A DNA stretch of 64,000 nt. Origin: Nephrocerus scutellatus. Its lineage: Eukaryota > Arthropoda > Insecta > Diptera > Pipunculidae. The notes below the pieces were generated by a model. The model was given only the letters and a program-made list of their open reading frames with translations. It was not told where the DNA came from and made no database searches. Made by a program: the position numbers and the translations under genes. Shown piece after piece: positions 63,996 to 64,000 of the stretch (its first letter is position 1; every line of letters begins with the position of its first letter). The DNA lies in contig OX352762.1 of NCBI GenBank assembly GCA_947095585.1, positions 50,919,843 to 50,983,842 of the forward strand. Direction: 5' to 3'.

Positions 63996-64000
63996 TTGTC

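Larger units (their letters stand above)
51322..64000. repeat. head-to-tail tandem duplication, period about 6.78 kb
   Basis: Sequence from 51322 recurs from 58086 (offset 6764), and 53954 recurs from 60735 (offset 6781); by 55963 versus 62763 the offset is 6800. Offsets grow through small deletions in the left copy (7 bp in the LTR remnant, 11 and 12 bp in gag, 16 bp near 55770). The unit is chimeric: Osvaldo-like 3' LTR, Mag-like 5' half, errantivirus-like gag-protease. Junctions: 51321/51322 (Osvaldo pol to Mag gag) and 53953/53954, repeated at 60734/60735 (errantivirus protease to Osvaldo LTR lacking its first 7 bases). About 1.9 periods are visible and the array leaves the window. Confidence 0.93.

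Overview
This 64 kb window is eukaryotic, AT-rich and almost entirely made of transposable elements. The element families (Mag-like, Osvaldo-like and errantivirus-like Ty3/gypsy elements, BEL/Pao elements, rosa-type DD41D mariner, a P element, piggyBac, a tRNA-derived SINE, RTE-like LINEs) point to an insect, most likely a higher (cyclorrhaphan) fly. The species cannot be fixed from the sequence alone. I found no convincing host gene, rRNA, tRNA gene or CRISPR array.

Layout. 1-8.4 kb: minus-strand wreckage of a LINE with RNase H (1-1860), a gypsy fragment with a tRNA-Leu-type primer site (2.3-3.5 kb), a second LINE 3' end (3.5-4.5 kb) and a longer gypsy element lacking integrase (5.2-8.4 kb). 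8.7-15.2 kb: two converging BEL/Pao remnants, a plus-strand integrase plus 3' LTR and a minus-strand gag-to-integrase body. 15.2-19.2 kb: non-coding, with a fold-back repeat family. 19.2-20.9 kb: an internally deleted P element with both terminal repeats and a target-site duplication (TSD). 21.0-21.3 kb: a 270-bp hairpin MITE. 22.7-24.0 kb: a nearly intact mariner. 24.5-24.8 kb: a SINE with a 13-bp TSD. 25.0-30.2 kb: a piggyBac relic split by an RTE-like LINE and by a solo LTR. 30.3-39.1 kb: another RTE-like LINE split by a complete 6.1-kb BEL/Pao element that carries an envelope-like gene. 39.1-41.5 kb: a third RTE-like LINE. 43.1-64 kb: a three-layer nest of LTR elements that has then been tandemly duplicated.

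The nest can be read from its TSDs. An errantivirus-like element (plus strand) was hit by a Mag-like element (minus strand, 75-bp LTRs, TSD GCGTA at 43593 and 58692). That element was hit in its integrase by an Osvaldo-like element (plus strand, LTRs of about 1.25 kb, TSD AGAC at 44549 and 55200). The Osvaldo-like copy has an open 1799-codon gag-pol frame with a 66-bp coding minisatellite. Its 3' end is fused to antisense Mag-like gag. From 51322 onward a chimeric unit of about 6.78 kb is repeated head to tail and runs off the window end.

The dense, nested, both-strand mix resembles pericentric heterochromatin or a piRNA-cluster-like locus. That is inference; nothing in the sequence proves transcription.
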